Below, piece by piece: positions 8,378-18,399 of a DNA stretch of 64,000 bases (the stretch's first letter is position 1; each line of letters starts with the position of its first letter). A model generated the notes under the pieces. That model made no database searches, was not told where the DNA came from, and saw nothing but the letters and a program-made list of their open reading frames with translations. Where the stretch lies: contig NZ_AP019308.1 in the NCBI RefSeq assembly GCF_003945345.1, positions 7,125,001 through 7,189,000 on the forward strand, written 5' to 3'. This DNA is from Paenibacillus baekrokdamisoli (GTDB lineage Bacteria; Bacillota; Bacilli; Paenibacillales; Paenibacillaceae). Position numbers and translations under genes: made by a program.

Positions 8378-9985
8378 TCATTTTGAATGCTTCCTGTATT
8401 CATTAGGCGAAACTCCTTCTATCTTCTTGAATACCTTGCTAAAATATTTCTCATCCTTGTACCCTACCAAGTCAGCAATTTGTACGATACGATACTGTGG
8501 GTTCAACAAGAGCAGCTTGGCTTTATCCATCCGGATTCGCTCGATGTAATCGGAGAGATTCTCCTGAAATTGCTGTTTGAATTTACGGGAGATGTATTCT
8601 CGACTTAGAAAGAAGCGCTCTGCTATATTCTGCAGTGTTAAATCATCCGCATAATGGGAATCGACATATTTAACAATATCAAAGATAATATGCTCGTCCT
8701 GCCGTTTATGCTCCACCCAAAGCTGTGATAAATGCAGTAAACCTTCTTCGAGTTCTACACCCCATTGCTTCAGCGACAAGCAGCCATCTTGATCCAAAGG
8801 GACGATGAAGAAAGCAGACTCCGAAGGCAATGATAGTGTGACAGGGGAATCGCCAAACAGCTCCTTAAGCCATCGTGCTTTAATGACACCATATTCATGT
8901 CCCCATAATTCAAGCTGCTCGATATTGATATATTTCATTGCTTCAACCTGATTAATCCACTGCTGAACGGCTTCCTTGATTGGGTTAGCTTTACCGCTCC
9001 GAATAGCAAAACGCAGCCGATCCTCATATTCGGACAGATGCACAGTGGATTGACGCGGGTTCTCGTTTGGATCAAAGCAGCGAATTCGTGGTCGAACCAC
9101 TCGCATATTACGCTGGCGCAGCACTAGAATGGCTTCGTTATAGGATTGCTTAAAGCCTGCAGGCAGCATTCTCTCACTGCCCACTCCAAATTCAAGCCGA
9201 CTACCTAAGGCCCGTTGAATGCCGTTATTCATGGTGTCAAGCAGTGCAGCTCCTTTTTCCGTCTGCTTCCATAAGATAACGACAATGTCACCATGATTAT
9301 GGCGGAAGGCAACACCTTGGTTATGTTTACGGACAAATTCATTACAAATATTCAGCAAGGAGAAATACAGCAGATCTTCACTGCCAGCAAATTTACTGCG
9401 AATAGCCGGATTAATCGTATCGGTAGCCAATACCGCTACACGGCATGGCAAGTCTCCTGTCGGCAACCCAAATTCAGTATGGAGTGTTTCAGCAATGGAC
9501 GAATAATACGATGGATCATCTAATAGATGAGTCAGCATCTTGTTCCAGTAAACAGGTTTTAGCTGGTTGATCTCAATTGACTTTCGCTGCTCTTGCTTCG
9601 AGCCTTCATCTTCTTGCTTGCGACTAGCAACCGCTTTGCTGACAGCTTCATTTAACTGAATCGGATCAATAGGTTTAAGAATATAATCGATTCCGCCATA
9701 CATCACCGTTTTACGCACAAAATCAAAATCATCATGCCCACTAATCACAATGGTCTTCGTTCTTGGAGCATGCTGCTGAATCCAAGCCAAGAGCTCAGTC
9801 CCCAATTTCCCCGGCATCATCATATCGGTGAAAATAATCTGTGGACGCTCCTTTTCAATGATATCGATTGCGGTTTGAGCGTCCTGTGCTTCCAGAATGC
9901 TCTCAATTCCATAAGCCTTCCAATCAACCAGCAATCGAATGGCTTCTCTCACATGTCGTTCATCATCTACGATCAGTGCCTTCAT
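8378..9985 (-). CDS. AraC-type two-component response regulator (YesN-like)
   Basis: 535-residue response regulator. The receiver domain (residues 1-120) has the acidic pair D7/D8, phospho-acceptor D54 in IIFTDMMMPG and the conserved Lys in ILKPIDP. A ~300-residue middle region follows. The C-terminal ~100 residues are an AraC-type double helix-turn-helix (NIAERFFLSREYISRKFKQ and IADLVGYKDEKYFSKVFKKIEG). It probably activates the neighbouring sugar ABC operon when phosphorylated by the kinase encoded just upstream. The start at 9985 has AAGGAG six bases upstream; another ATG directly precedes it. A longer frame upstream overlaps the kinase and is not needed. The gene overlaps the kinase 3' end by 23 bases. 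Confidence 0.9.
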   Translation of the reverse strand: MKALIVDDERHVREAIRLLVDWKAYGIESILEAQDAQTAIDIIEKERPQIIFTDMMMPGKLGTELLAWIQQHAPRTKTIVISGHDDFDFVRKTVMYGGIDYILKPIDPIQLNEAVSKAVASRKQEDEGSKQEQRKSIEINQLKPVYWNKMLTHLLDDPSYYSSIAETLHTEFGLPTGDLPCRVAVLATDTINPAIRSKFAGSEDLLYFSLLNICNEFVRKHNQGVAFRHNHGDIVVILWKQTEKGAALLDTMNNGIQRALGSRLEFGVGSERMLPAGFKQSYNEAILVLRQRNMRVVRPRIRCFDPNENPRQSTVHLSEYEDRLRFAIRSGKANPIKEAVQQWINQVEAMKYINIEQLELWGHEYGVIKARWLKELFGDSPVTLSLPSESAFFIVPLDQDGCLSLKQWGVELEEGLLHLSQLWVEHKRQDEHIIFDIVKYVDSHYADDLTLQNIAERFFLSREYISRKFKQQFQENLSDYIERIRMDKAKLLLLNPQYRIVQIADLVGYKDEKYFSKVFKKIEGVSPNEYRKHSK

Positions 9986-11780
9986 CATAATCTCCTTCTT
10001 GTTCAATCGGAATCCATAGCACAACACTGAAGCCGCCCAGCTTACTATGCTCCACTTCAAGGTTTGCGGTTTCGTTATAATAAAGCTTTAAACGTGAAAG
10101 AATATTCGGTAAACCAATCCCAGATTCTCCATTTGCCCAAACACCCTTGGCCATTGCAAGCCGCTCACGCAAAGCCTTCAAATTCGAAGCCGTTATCCCT
10201 TTCCCAGTGTCACTTACTTCAAGCCGCAGCCAACAGTTGTCTGCTGAAATGGCCCCATAAATAGCGATCGCACCCGTTTCCGTATTTACATCAAAGCCAT
10301 GTTTAAAATAATTTTCGACCAATGGCTGAAGGATCATTTTTGGTATTTGCAGTTTTAGTAATTCTTCATCTATATTTACGGTATATTGAATCTGCTCACC
10401 AAACCGCTGGCGCTGCAAAGCAAAGTAGGCTTTCACATAATCAAGCTCACGGGCAAGGGAAACGATCGGTTCTCCTGCGTTCATGCTGTATCGCATCATT
10501 TTCCCCAAAGAAGTAATTAAACTGTAGATTTCCGGCTCCTGCTTTTGCAAAGATAGTGTTCCGATGGATTGTAAGGCATTATTCATGAAATGAGGGTTGG
10601 TCTGCACCTGCAGCACTTTCAGCTCATTAGTCTTGCGGGCAAGCTCCAGCTCATATTCGCGAATAATCATCTCATTGATCGTATTCATCGCCTGCTGGAA
10701 GCGTCTAGCCAAGATCCCGAATTCATCCTTGCGATTCACATCAATGTTTACCTGTAAATTACCGCTTTGAATTTGATTCATCGAACGGATCAGCTTTTTG
10801 ATGGGCGCCGTTAGTTGGAAGGTAATGAGTATCGTTGCAATAATGGTCAGAATTAAGAATAAGACAACAATTCCGCTATTAATCAAGGCAACCTCACGAG
10901 CAGTCTGATGCAGCGTTTCATTCGGAATCCGTTTAATCAGGGTCCAATTCAAAAATGGATTGATCATTTTATCATAAATAATCTCACCTGAGAATCCATC
11001 CTGATGGAGGGCAAAGCTGCCTGTAGCTGTGTCTGTCTGCATGACTTCATCGACCCACATATTTTGCAAAGGCTCTGCACTTGTTTGATTCGTGGAACTA
11101 TAGATGACACGCCGATTCTGGTCAAGAATGTATAGCTCTTCCTTCGCCGGAGAAAAAAGCTGCTCACAAATCGCACGAATGCCATCCATCCGAACATCAA
11201 TGGATAAGGTACCAAGCTCTTTTTTTGCTGCCAAATAATATAGCGAGCTGTTCAGCGAGATGACCTGATTCGTGGTTGAAGCGGGCATGTTAGCAATTCC
11301 ATAATTATTCGGTTGATGCGGCGGTTCCATATAAGAGCTGCCTTTGAATAGATTAGGGGGAATGTACTTACCATTATTTCCTAGGAAGCTTCTCTTCGAT
11401 CGGTTATTTACGAGTAAGTAATGGATATCGTCTTTACGAATATACAGATGCACCTGCTCGAAATCTTTAGCCTGATAGCTCAATAACGACAGACCCCGGT
11501 AAATTTCTTGCTCATCCTGATAACCCGCAATACCGTCATTTAGAATGGAGAATAATTTATTATCATTATAAAAAATAAACGTGGACTGATGAAGCGCGTT
11601 CATATAATTGAGCAAATTCGTTTTCCCTTGAAACAAGAGATCTGCGTTACTCTTCAAGGTTTCCTTTGTAACTTTGCTCGTTGTTAAGTTATAGGTGATG
11701 AAAATCGAAGCTAGAATGGGAATCAAGGTAGCTGCGAGCAAAAAAACAATCATTTTGTTGCGGATACTGTTAAAAAGCAT
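9963..11780 (-). CDS. Sensor histidine kinase (YesM/LytS-like)
   Basis: 605-residue membrane kinase. It has TM1 near residues 8-30, an extracellular sensor of about 260 residues, TM2 (SGIVVLFLILTIIATILI), a HAMP domain starting at QLTAPIKKLIRSMNQ, the His-kinase segment with phospho-acceptor H397 in QTNPHFMNNALQSIG, and an ATPase domain with N- and G-boxes (QPLVENYFKHG, DTGKGI, GIGLPNILSRL). It is the first gene of the kinase-regulator operon and divergent from the sugar transporter, which is the normal Paenibacillus arrangement for substrate-sensing YesMN pairs. The ATG at 11780 has GAGGTG seven bases upstream, so the longer N-terminus is rejected. Confidence 0.9.
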   Translation of the reverse strand: MLFNSIRNKMIVFLLAATLIPILASIFITYNLTTSKVTKETLKSNADLLFQGKTNLLNYMNALHQSTFIFYNDNKLFSILNDGIAGYQDEQEIYRGLSLLSYQAKDFEQVHLYIRKDDIHYLLVNNRSKRSFLGNNGKYIPPNLFKGSSYMEPPHQPNNYGIANMPASTTNQVISLNSSLYYLAAKKELGTLSIDVRMDGIRAICEQLFSPAKEELYILDQNRRVIYSSTNQTSAEPLQNMWVDEVMQTDTATGSFALHQDGFSGEIIYDKMINPFLNWTLIKRIPNETLHQTAREVALINSGIVVLFLILTIIATILITFQLTAPIKKLIRSMNQIQSGNLQVNIDVNRKDEFGILARRFQQAMNTINEMIIREYELELARKTNELKVLQVQTNPHFMNNALQSIGTLSLQKQEPEIYSLITSLGKMMRYSMNAGEPIVSLARELDYVKAYFALQRQRFGEQIQYTVNIDEELLKLQIPKMILQPLVENYFKHGFDVNTETGAIAIYGAISADNCWLRLEVSDTGKGITASNLKALRERLAMAKGVWANGESGIGLPNILSRLKLYYNETANLEVEHSKLGGFSVVLWIPIEQEGDYDEGTDRR

Positions 11781-11930
11781 CGTTATACACCTCATTTTCA
11801 AATCCGAGAGCATTTTCCCCATTGTAACATGAAATCAATAATTTCCCCCTCTTTGATCATTAGAATCGGTGGGAGCAAGAGGATGAGGGCTCTATACTTG
11901 GTTTATTAGCTTAAAAGGGGTGAAGCCACC

Positions 11931-12809
11931 ATGGAAACTGCCAGAAAAAAATGGATTCATCAGCTCGTATTTGTGGGACCTGCTGTATTTTTTTTCGCGC
12001 TTATTCTCGTCATACCATTCTTCATGAGCATCTATTATTCCTTTACCGCATGGAATGGTGTCAGTACAAAAGTAACATGGATTGGAATTGAGAATTACAA
12101 AAAAATAATTTTTCATGATCCTGATTATTACAAGGCATTCTGGTTTACTTTTCGCTACGCTATAGTTGGAGTCCTACTTACCAATCTGGTTGGTTTTCTC
12201 TTGGCGCTGCTGCTCACGCAAGCTTTAAAGACGCGTAATATCCTGCGAACCATCTTTTTTATGCCGAACGTCATTGGTGGATTGCTGCTAGGATTTATAT
12301 GGAGCTTTATTTTTGTTAAAGGGTTTGCCACTATTGGAGAGCATACTGGACTTGCTTTCTTTAATCTCCCTTGGCTGGGCGATGCACCTACAGCATTCTG
12401 GGGCATAGTCATTGTTACCGTCTGGAAGGGCGCAGGTTATGTCATGGTCATCTATATTGCTGGTTTAACAAATGTACCAAAAGATATGATTGAAGCTGCT
12501 CGGATCGATGGAGCAACGAGGCTGCAAATGCTCTCGAAGATTACGATACCGATGATCATGCCAGCGATTACGGTATGTCTATTCCTGACCATATCATGGG
12601 GCTTCAAAGTGTTTGATCTAATCGTCTCTCTGACTAAGGGTGGACCGTTTAATTCCACGGAATCGGTATCCCTTAACATTTATCAAGAGGCATTCCGCAA
12701 CAATGCTTTAGGACTCGGCAGTGCGAAGGCGGTTATCTTCTTCGTGATTGTAGCACTAATCACAGTCATCCAAGTAACGATTACGAAGAAACAGGAGGTG
12801 GAATCGTAA
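11931..12809 (+). CDS. Carbohydrate ABC transporter permease 1 (MalF/CUT1 type)
   Basis: 292-residue inner-membrane permease with six predicted helices. The EAA loop that contacts the ATPase is visible as EAARIDGATRLQMLSKITIPMI (about residues 185-206). The N-terminal helix begins after a short basic segment (METARKKWIHQL). GGGGTG precedes the ATG by 8 bases. It forms an operon with the second permease (TAATG overlap) and the binding protein. No ATPase gene is present, so a shared MsmX/MalK-type ATPase elsewhere must serve it, as is common in CUT1 systems of bacilli. Confidence 0.92.
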   Translation: METARKKWIHQLVFVGPAVFFFALILVIPFFMSIYYSFTAWNGVSTKVTWIGIENYKKIIFHDPDYYKAFWFTFRYAIVGVLLTNLVGFLLALLLTQALKTRNILRTIFFMPNVIGGLLLGFIWSFIFVKGFATIGEHTGLAFFNLPWLGDAPTAFWGIVIVTVWKGAGYVMVIYIAGLTNVPKDMIEAARIDGATRLQMLSKITIPMIMPAITVCLFLTISWGFKVFDLIVSLTKGGPFNSTESVSLNIYQEAFRNNALGLGSAKAVIFFVIVALITVIQVTITKKQEVES

Positions 12810-13645
12810 TGGAAACGACCAAACGATATACCTTCCGCTTGTTATCTTTAGAAACAATTGGTATCCTAGTGGCTTTAGTGTTTCTCGTTCCATTTTATTT
12901 TGTCCTAACGAATTCGTTTAAGCCTTTCGCAGAGCTGCTTGCCAATACAACAAGTCTACCGAAAGCAGCCAGCTTGCATAATTACATTGAGGCATGGAAG
13001 ATCATGAGCTTTCCGACCGTGTTCATGCATTCCTTACTCATTACCGTTGCCAGCAATCTGGGGTTGATCATCATCAGCTCCATGGCTGCCTATCGTATGG
13101 TACGTGTTAATAATCGTCTAAATCAGATTTTGTTCTTACTGTTCGTCTCGGCTATGATTATCCCATTCGAATCGATCATGATTCCTTTGGTTAAATTAGC
13201 AGGTAATATTGGCTTTCTGAACCATATGTGGGGCGCTGTCCTCTGTTACTTTGGCTTTGGCGTATCCTTGAATTTATTCCTTTATCACGGATTTATAAAG
13301 TCCATTCCACTAGAAGTTGAGGAAGCGGCTATTGTAGATGGATGCTCCACCTATGGCGTGTTCTGGCGAATTGTCTTTCCACTTCTGAAGCCGATGACCG
13401 TTACGATTGTCCTGCTCAATAGTCTGTGGATTTGGAATGATTTCCTGCTGCCTTTGCTGATTATTGGTGGACCAGAGACACGTACGATTCCGCTTGCAAC
13501 CTATTCCTTCTTTGGCCAATACATGAAGCAGTGGGATCTTGCACTTGCCGCACTTACACTTGGTGTGCTGCCGATCATTGTTTTCTTTCTCGGCATGCAG
13601 AAGCACATTATTGAAGGAATTACGGCCGGATCAATTAAGGGGTAA
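12809..13645 (+). CDS. Carbohydrate ABC transporter permease 2 (MalG/CUT1 type)
   Basis: 278-residue permease with six hydrophobic segments and the EAA motif EEAAIVDGCSTYGVFWRIVFPLLKP (about residues 170-194, given here in parts: EEAAIVDG and FPLLKP). It pairs with the preceding permease to form the translocation channel. Its ATG overlaps the upstream stop (TAATG), indicating coupling. It ends in the typical ...IIEGITAGSIKG tail of MalG-type proteins. Confidence 0.92.
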   Translation: METTKRYTFRLLSLETIGILVALVFLVPFYFVLTNSFKPFAELLANTTSLPKAASLHNYIEAWKIMSFPTVFMHSLLITVASNLGLIIISSMAAYRMVRVNNRLNQILFLLFVSAMIIPFESIMIPLVKLAGNIGFLNHMWGAVLCYFGFGVSLNLFLYHGFIKSIPLEVEEAAIVDGCSTYGVFWRIVFPLLKPMTVTIVLLNSLWIWNDFLLPLLIIGGPETRTIPLATYSFFGQYMKQWDLALAALTLGVLPIIVFFLGMQKHIIEGITAGSIKG

Positions 13646-13775
13646 AATGGTGACCAGCCAATCCAATGACAATAAGTTACCCCTAATCGTTCAATTTTCT
13701 CCGTATGGTTATTGCTTTTAATTCTTTACACTATGAAATGTAACAAGCGAAACATAATAAAGGGAGGCACTACAA

Positions 13776-15101
13776 ATGAAAAAAATGACCACGCTCACTG
13801 TATCCGCCGTACTTGCTTTGACTCTTGCTCTCACAGGCTGTGGCAAAAGTAATTCAGGTACTAATACTCCTGATGCTACAAATGCAGGGAATAAACCTAC
13901 AACAAATGAATCAACAACACCAAAGAAAAATGTAACCATTAAGATGTTTCAATTTAAAGTTGAAATTGCTGAACAATTACAGCTCCTGGTAAATGAGTAT
14001 GAAAAAGAAACAGGTGTTAAAGTCCAAATTGAAACCGTTGGTGGTGGAGCCGATTACGGCGCTGCACTAAAGGCTAAGTTTAACTCAGGCGACAAGCCGG
14101 ATATTTTCAATAATGGCGGATTCTCTGATCTAGATCTTTGGTCTGAGAACCTAGAAGATCTGTCCGATCAACCTTGGGTTAAGGATCTAGTCAAAGGAAC
14201 AGCTGAGCCGATGACGAAAGACGGCAAAATATACGGGATGCCAATTGGTGTTGAAGGTTATGGCTACATCTATAACAAAGATTTGTTCGCTAAAGCTGGC
14301 ATAACCGAATTGCCAAAAACAATCTCTCAGCTTGATGCTGCTGCACAAAAATTGCAAGCTGCGGGTATCACACCTTTTGAAAACGGATACGCAGAGTGGT
14401 GGGTACTTGGCAATCATTTCGTCAATCTTCCTTTTGCATTCCAAGAAGATCCTAATAAATTCATTGATGGCTTGAACAAAGGTACAGAGAAAATCGCTGG
14501 TAACGCTGTATTCGAAAACTGGGTTAAGCTGTTTGACCTAACGATTAAATACGGCAACAAAAACCCGCTGCAAACGGATTACAATACCGAGGTTACCGAT
14601 TTCTCTAATGGTAAAGCGGCAATGATGCAGCAAGGTAACTGGACACAAGTACAAATCACTAAAACGAATCCAAATGTGAAAATCGGCTTCCTTCCAATGC
14701 CAATCAGCGATGATGCAGCTGCAAGCGATAAGCTCTTCGTGGGTGTACCGAATAACTGGGTTATCAACAAAGACTCAGCAGTGAAGAAAGAAGCAAAAGA
14801 CTTCCTGAATTGGATGGTAACTTCTGATATTGGGAAAAGTTATATCACAAAACAATTTAAATTCATTCCAGCTCTAACAACCATTCCAGCAACAGAAGAA
14901 GATCTAGGTGCATTAGCAACTGACATCATGAAATACAGCAAAGAAGGCAAAGTGCTTTCTTGGAACTGGTTTAAATTCCCGCAGGGTGAAGCATCCAGTA
15001 AGAAATTCGGCGATGCGATGCAAGGTTATGTAGGCAAACAAGTTACCAAAGAGCAAATGCTCGAAACGTTCCAAACAACATGGGACAGCTTGAAAAAGTA
15101 A
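13776..15101 (+). CDS. Extracellular sugar-binding lipoprotein (ABC solute-binding protein)
   Basis: 441-residue substrate-binding lipoprotein. The signal peptide ends in a lipobox LALTGC with the lipidated Cys at residue 22, followed by a Ser/Thr/Asn-rich linker. The mature part has the family-1 solute-binding features (NNGGFSDLDLWS, IYGMPIGVEGYGYIYNKDLFAKAG, GKAAMMQQGNW). It captures a sugar outside the cell for the two permeases upstream. GGGAGG lies 9 bases before ATG. The substrate cannot be determined; MsmE-like oligosaccharide binders are the closest in style. The 130-base gap after the permease suggests partly separate expression. A divergent copy of the dispersed palindrome follows immediately. 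Confidence 0.92.
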   Translation: MKKMTTLTVSAVLALTLALTGCGKSNSGTNTPDATNAGNKPTTNESTTPKKNVTIKMFQFKVEIAEQLQLLVNEYEKETGVKVQIETVGGGADYGAALKAKFNSGDKPDIFNNGGFSDLDLWSENLEDLSDQPWVKDLVKGTAEPMTKDGKIYGMPIGVEGYGYIYNKDLFAKAGITELPKTISQLDAAAQKLQAAGITPFENGYAEWWVLGNHFVNLPFAFQEDPNKFIDGLNKGTEKIAGNAVFENWVKLFDLTIKYGNKNPLQTDYNTEVTDFSNGKAAMMQQGNWTQVQITKTNPNVKIGFLPMPISDDAAASDKLFVGVPNNWVINKDSAVKKEAKDFLNWMVTSDIGKSYITKQFKFIPALTTIPATEEDLGALATDIMKYSKEGKVLSWNWFKFPQGEASSKKFGDAMQGYVGKQVTKEQMLETFQTTWDSLKK

Positions 15102-15106
15102 TCAGG

Positions 15107-15241
15107 GCTCGCTACGCGAACAGAATCATCTTACGATCGCTGTTGCAGCCGAATTCTTTGATTATCTTAACCCTTATAGGGTAAGAATCCGGCTGCAAAG
15201 GCGAACACTTCGTTTCTCCAGAACGATTCTGCTCGCTCCGC
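15107..15241 (-). repeat. Dispersed imperfect palindrome, copy B (inverted, divergent)
   Basis: Inverted relative to copies A, C and D. It has outer arms CAGAATC ... GATTCTG, the shared segment TTACGATCGCTGTTG, and new inner arms GCAGCCG ... CGGCTGC replacing the TCTCC arms. The base changes on both sides of the inner stem look compensatory. It starts 5 bases after the solute-binding protein stop. Confidence 0.7.
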
Positions 15242-15280
15242 TATCGCTATCTGTTTCTTTAGTTCAACTCATATAAAACT

Positions 15281-15336
15281 AAAAAATCTGCATTACCGAT
15301 AACCTGTTGAGGCGTATCGGTTCTGCAGATTTTTTG
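15281..15336 (+). terminator. Rho-independent terminator of the sugar ABC operon
   Basis: AAAAAATCTGCA pairs with TGCAGATTTTTT, with an inner ACCGATA/TATCGGT stem. It ends in a T-run. Confidence 0.9.
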
Positions 15337-15393
15337 CAATTTGTATACATTGGTTTCTAATCATTATAAATGCTTGTCATCACGAATAACAAA

Positions 15394-15526
15394 GCGGAGC
15401 GGACGGAATCGTTCTGAAGAAGTGTTAGCGTTCGCCTTTGTCTCCTGATTTCTACCCTTAAGGGATAGAATCAAAGAAATAAGGAGACAACAGCGATCGT
15501 AAGAATGATCCGTCCGCGCAGCGGGC
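15394..15526 (+). repeat. Dispersed ~130-bp imperfect palindrome, copy C
   Basis: Very similar to copies A and D: arms GGACGGAATCGTTCTGAAGAAG ... reversed GATCCGTCC, and TTGTCTCC ... GGAGACAA. It lies just beyond the 3' end of the aminotransferase gene, about 150 bp from inverted copy B. Confidence 0.85.
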
Positions 15527-15563
15527 TTTTTCGTTAAGCTTTACTATGTGATTGAAACGGTAT

Positions 15564-16877
15564 TTACTTATTCAGAACTGCAGCTTCCTGAACGGCTTTA
15601 TAAATCGTATCGAACAATTCTTCAAGGTTTGGTTCTTCGATGCATGAGAATGCAACACGCAGATCGGTCTCACCAAGCGCAATCGTGCCGATTTGATACT
15701 CATCAAGCAGACGCACACGAACGGTTTCTGCTTCCACATTGTTCAGCTTCAAGCACATGAAGTAGCCGGAGTTAAATGGATAGTAGGACCACACATCGCC
15801 ATAGCGACCGCTGTCCAGCAGATCTTTAACACGATTAGCGCGATTCTTCATAATCTCATACTTTTCAGCCTTTTGCGCTTCGAACTCAGGGGATTGCAGC
15901 GCACGCAGCACGAAGGTCTGCGATGGATGCGGTCCGCTCGAAATCGTTGCACGGATAATACCAAGTGTCTTTTGCTCCAGAGCACTCAGCATGGCATCAG
16001 ATTGAGAAGCATACGTGATGAATCCTACACGGAAGCCCCATACATACTCTTCCTTCGTTGCACCATCAATCTTAACTGCAAGTACACGAGGATGAAGATC
16101 GGCAAGCTTGCCGAATAATGATTCATGTAAGGAATCTTCAAAGAATAAGCCGAAGTATGCATCATCTGTTACGGCTACGACATTAACGCCAGCCTCAGCA
16201 GCATCGTGAATCGCCGCTACAATCTCTGTACCCTCTTGCGGGGTAGGCGTGTAGCCAGTCGGATTATTCGGGAAGTTAAGCAGAACAATTGCTTTTCCTT
16301 TGCCCTTTTGTGCAAGTAACGCTTCGCGCAAGCCTGAGCTGTTGAAGCGCTGTTCTTCATTGTATAGCGGATATTCAACGATCACTGCGCCGCGACGGAC
16401 GCCGAACGTTAATTCATAATTTTCCCAGTTTTTGTTTGGAATAATAACTGCATCTCCGGTATCGGCGAACAAGTCAGCTACGATACTAAGTCCATGCGTC
16501 AGAGCGTTGGTGACCACAGGGTTACCGAATGACTTGCCAGCTAGAGCTGGATTCTCCTTCAGCATCTTCGTGCGCCATGCTGCGCGCAGCTCAGGCTTGC
16601 CTGCTGGTGGTGCATATTCGTAAATATCCTTCGGATTGTAAGCGGACAACGTGTCTTGAATAACCTTCAAATGCATCGGTTGACCGCCTTCTAGAGCGAT
16701 ACCGATGGTGGCATTGAATTTCTTAGCCTTCGCTTTAGCTTCAGCCGATTGGCTCAGGATGCCTTCCTTCGGGAAATAGATTTCTTTACCGAGAGTGGAC
16801 AACATTGCGAAAACGTTCGCATTTTCTCGCTCAATCGTAACGTTCAGCTGCTGGGCAAGTGGGTTCATGGACTTCAT
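15564..16877 (-). CDS. PLP-dependent aminotransferase (class I/II)
   Basis: 437-residue soluble fold-type I aminotransferase. Visible are LLNFPNNPTGYTPT (substrate/PLP pocket), DDAYFGLFFED (the Asp that contacts the pyridine nitrogen and the Tyr) and the internal-aldimine Lys in KIDGATKEEYVWGFRVGF. A C-terminal Arg in DLRVAFSC probably binds the substrate carboxylate. The substrate is unknown; it resembles the aspartate/aromatic aminotransferase group but not a named enzyme. The start has GGAAGG four bases upstream. The gene is monocistronic and convergent with the sugar ABC operon; palindrome copies B and C lie in the gap. Confidence 0.88.
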   Translation of the reverse strand: MKSMNPLAQQLNVTIERENANVFAMLSTLGKEIYFPKEGILSQSAEAKAKAKKFNATIGIALEGGQPMHLKVIQDTLSAYNPKDIYEYAPPAGKPELRAAWRTKMLKENPALAGKSFGNPVVTNALTHGLSIVADLFADTGDAVIIPNKNWENYELTFGVRRGAVIVEYPLYNEEQRFNSSGLREALLAQKGKGKAIVLLNFPNNPTGYTPTPQEGTEIVAAIHDAAEAGVNVVAVTDDAYFGLFFEDSLHESLFGKLADLHPRVLAVKIDGATKEEYVWGFRVGFITYASQSDAMLSALEQKTLGIIRATISSGPHPSQTFVLRALQSPEFEAQKAEKYEIMKNRANRVKDLLDSGRYGDVWSYYPFNSGYFMCLKLNNVEAETVRVRLLDEYQIGTIALGETDLRVAFSCIEEPNLEELFDTIYKAVQEAAVLNK

Positions 16878-17072
16878 TCATCCTTCCAAAATTCATTCGT
16901 CTATTATAGCTCCCATATGGGAACTATTTAGGTGATATTATAACACTTTTGAGGAGCCCAAGGCCAACAAAGCTGACTATTTATTGAACAATTATTTCTA
17001 GGGCTTGTCGAGAGTGATCCAATCGTTGATAGATGACCCTTTTCCTGTTTATTAGAGACAAGGATCTCCTGC

Positions 17073-17102
17073 TTGCATACCGATTTTACGCTGGTGTATG
17101 AT
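17073..17102 (+). promoter_or_regulatory. Possible promoter of the AraC-type regulator gene
   Basis: TTGCAT, an 18-bp spacer and TATGAT, ending about 70 bases before the TTG start of the regulator. The match is moderate. Confidence 0.4.
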
Positions 17103-17169
17103 GACAACGATAGAGGCGGTTTGCGACAGCTGCCTCGTAAGAAAGTTCATGTGAGGGAGGAAGCTGAAA

Positions 17170-17958
17170 TTGCTGCACTGTGCGCCATCTTCATTTACCT
17201 TGATGTCTGCTTTTGCCAAGATTGTATGTGAACCAGGGTGGAAATGGCAAAAAAGAGAGAAGCCTATGGCCAACTATGATTTGTTCTATGTCTGGAGCGG
17301 CGAAGGGGAACTTCTATTAAACGGGGAGCCGTTTCCGCTGGGCAAAGGGAGCTGCTTCCTATTCCGACCAGGGGACTTCACGAGTGCCACCCATAATCCG
17401 CAGAAGCCGCTGGTACTGACATATATTCATTTTGCTATAACCGAGCCCGTCGATAAGGTGCCTCAATCCTACCGTGTGCTTAACGAAACGGTTGACTTTG
17501 AACATCTATTATCGCGATATGTGCGGCTGTTTCTCGTTAAGACCTTCGCTGCGGAGGAAGAAGCTCAGCTGATTCTGAAGCAGCTGATGATTTATCTGCT
17601 GCGCGAGGATTTGGAGGGACCTGTGGAGGAGCGGAAGGCAAGCAACCAACTGACGGAAGCGATTCACGAGATCGCTAACTTTATCCGGCAAAATCCAGGT
17701 GTTCCGCACCGTGTGGAGGATTTGGCACAGCGAGCACATTTGTCACCGCGGTATTTCTCGATTAAGTTCAAGGAGATTATCGGCACTTCGGTTCAAACGT
17801 ATATGATTCGGATGCGGATTGATCGCGCACAGCATTTGCTTATGCATGCAGGGATGAATGTGACAGAGGTTGCGGATGCGCTTGGCTACCGGGATATTTT
17901 CTTCTTTAGCCGTCAATTCAAACAGTACACGGGCAAGAGCCCATCGGAGATACGGTAA
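17170..17958 (+). CDS. AraC family transcriptional regulator
   Basis: 262-residue regulator. The N-terminal ~140 residues form a cupin-like ligand domain (YDLFYVWSGEGELLLNGEPFPLGKGSCFLFRPGD). The C-terminal ~100 residues carry two helix-turn-helix units (VEDLAQRAHLSPRYFSIKFKE and VTEVADALGYRDIFFFSRQFKQYTGKSP). The start is TTG with GGGAGG nine bases upstream; the next in-frame Met lies 11 residues in. It is transcribed away from the aminotransferase gene, which is a possible target. The ligand is unknown. Confidence 0.88.
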   Translation: MLHCAPSSFTLMSAFAKIVCEPGWKWQKREKPMANYDLFYVWSGEGELLLNGEPFPLGKGSCFLFRPGDFTSATHNPQKPLVLTYIHFAITEPVDKVPQSYRVLNETVDFEHLLSRYVRLFLVKTFAAEEEAQLILKQLMIYLLREDLEGPVEERKASNQLTEAIHEIANFIRQNPGVPHRVEDLAQRAHLSPRYFSIKFKEIIGTSVQTYMIRMRIDRAQHLLMHAGMNVTEVADALGYRDIFFFSRQFKQYTGKSPSEIR

Positions 17959-18399
17959 AGAATTTCAGGCTCAATCCCATTATCAGTGGTTGATTATTTT
18001 GAAACGGGTCCGTTTCGAGCCTTAGCCGCTTTTTATTCGCCGATAGATGATTCTACACTGCAATTCAGGCGTTCAATATGAAATAACAGGAGCTTTTCCC
18101 GTTAATCTTGCTGAGCGGACTGTGGAACCGCTATTCAGATCAAAACACGACTCAAAACAAGTTCCGCGGACACAAGTTCCGCTATCAACTAAAATGTAGC
18201 TGTTTTCAGATGATTTGCTGGAGAATAGTGTCTTCTCTGTCCTTTAATCCACCTACATGCAGTGATTGGACTGTAATAAGAGCTTTCCTGTCCGCTCAGC
18301 ATCTGATTACCTTCGTCATCAACCACTAGTTTTGGTGTTTAGCCGAATTTCTTAAATATATAATAATTAGCAAGTAGTGGGGTGAAACATGGTGTGGGG
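17959..18399. other. Non-coding stretch with a 191-bp inverted-repeat element
   Basis: No gene was found. A perfect 16-base palindrome GAAACGGGTCCGTTTC lies at 18001-18016. A larger element is bounded by 11-bp inverted arms GCTGAGCGGAC (18110-18120) and GTCCGCTCAGC (18290-18300), and contains internal GTTCCGC/GCGGACA half-repeats (about 18159-18184). It may be a MITE-like or degenerate repetitive element. Confidence 0.45.
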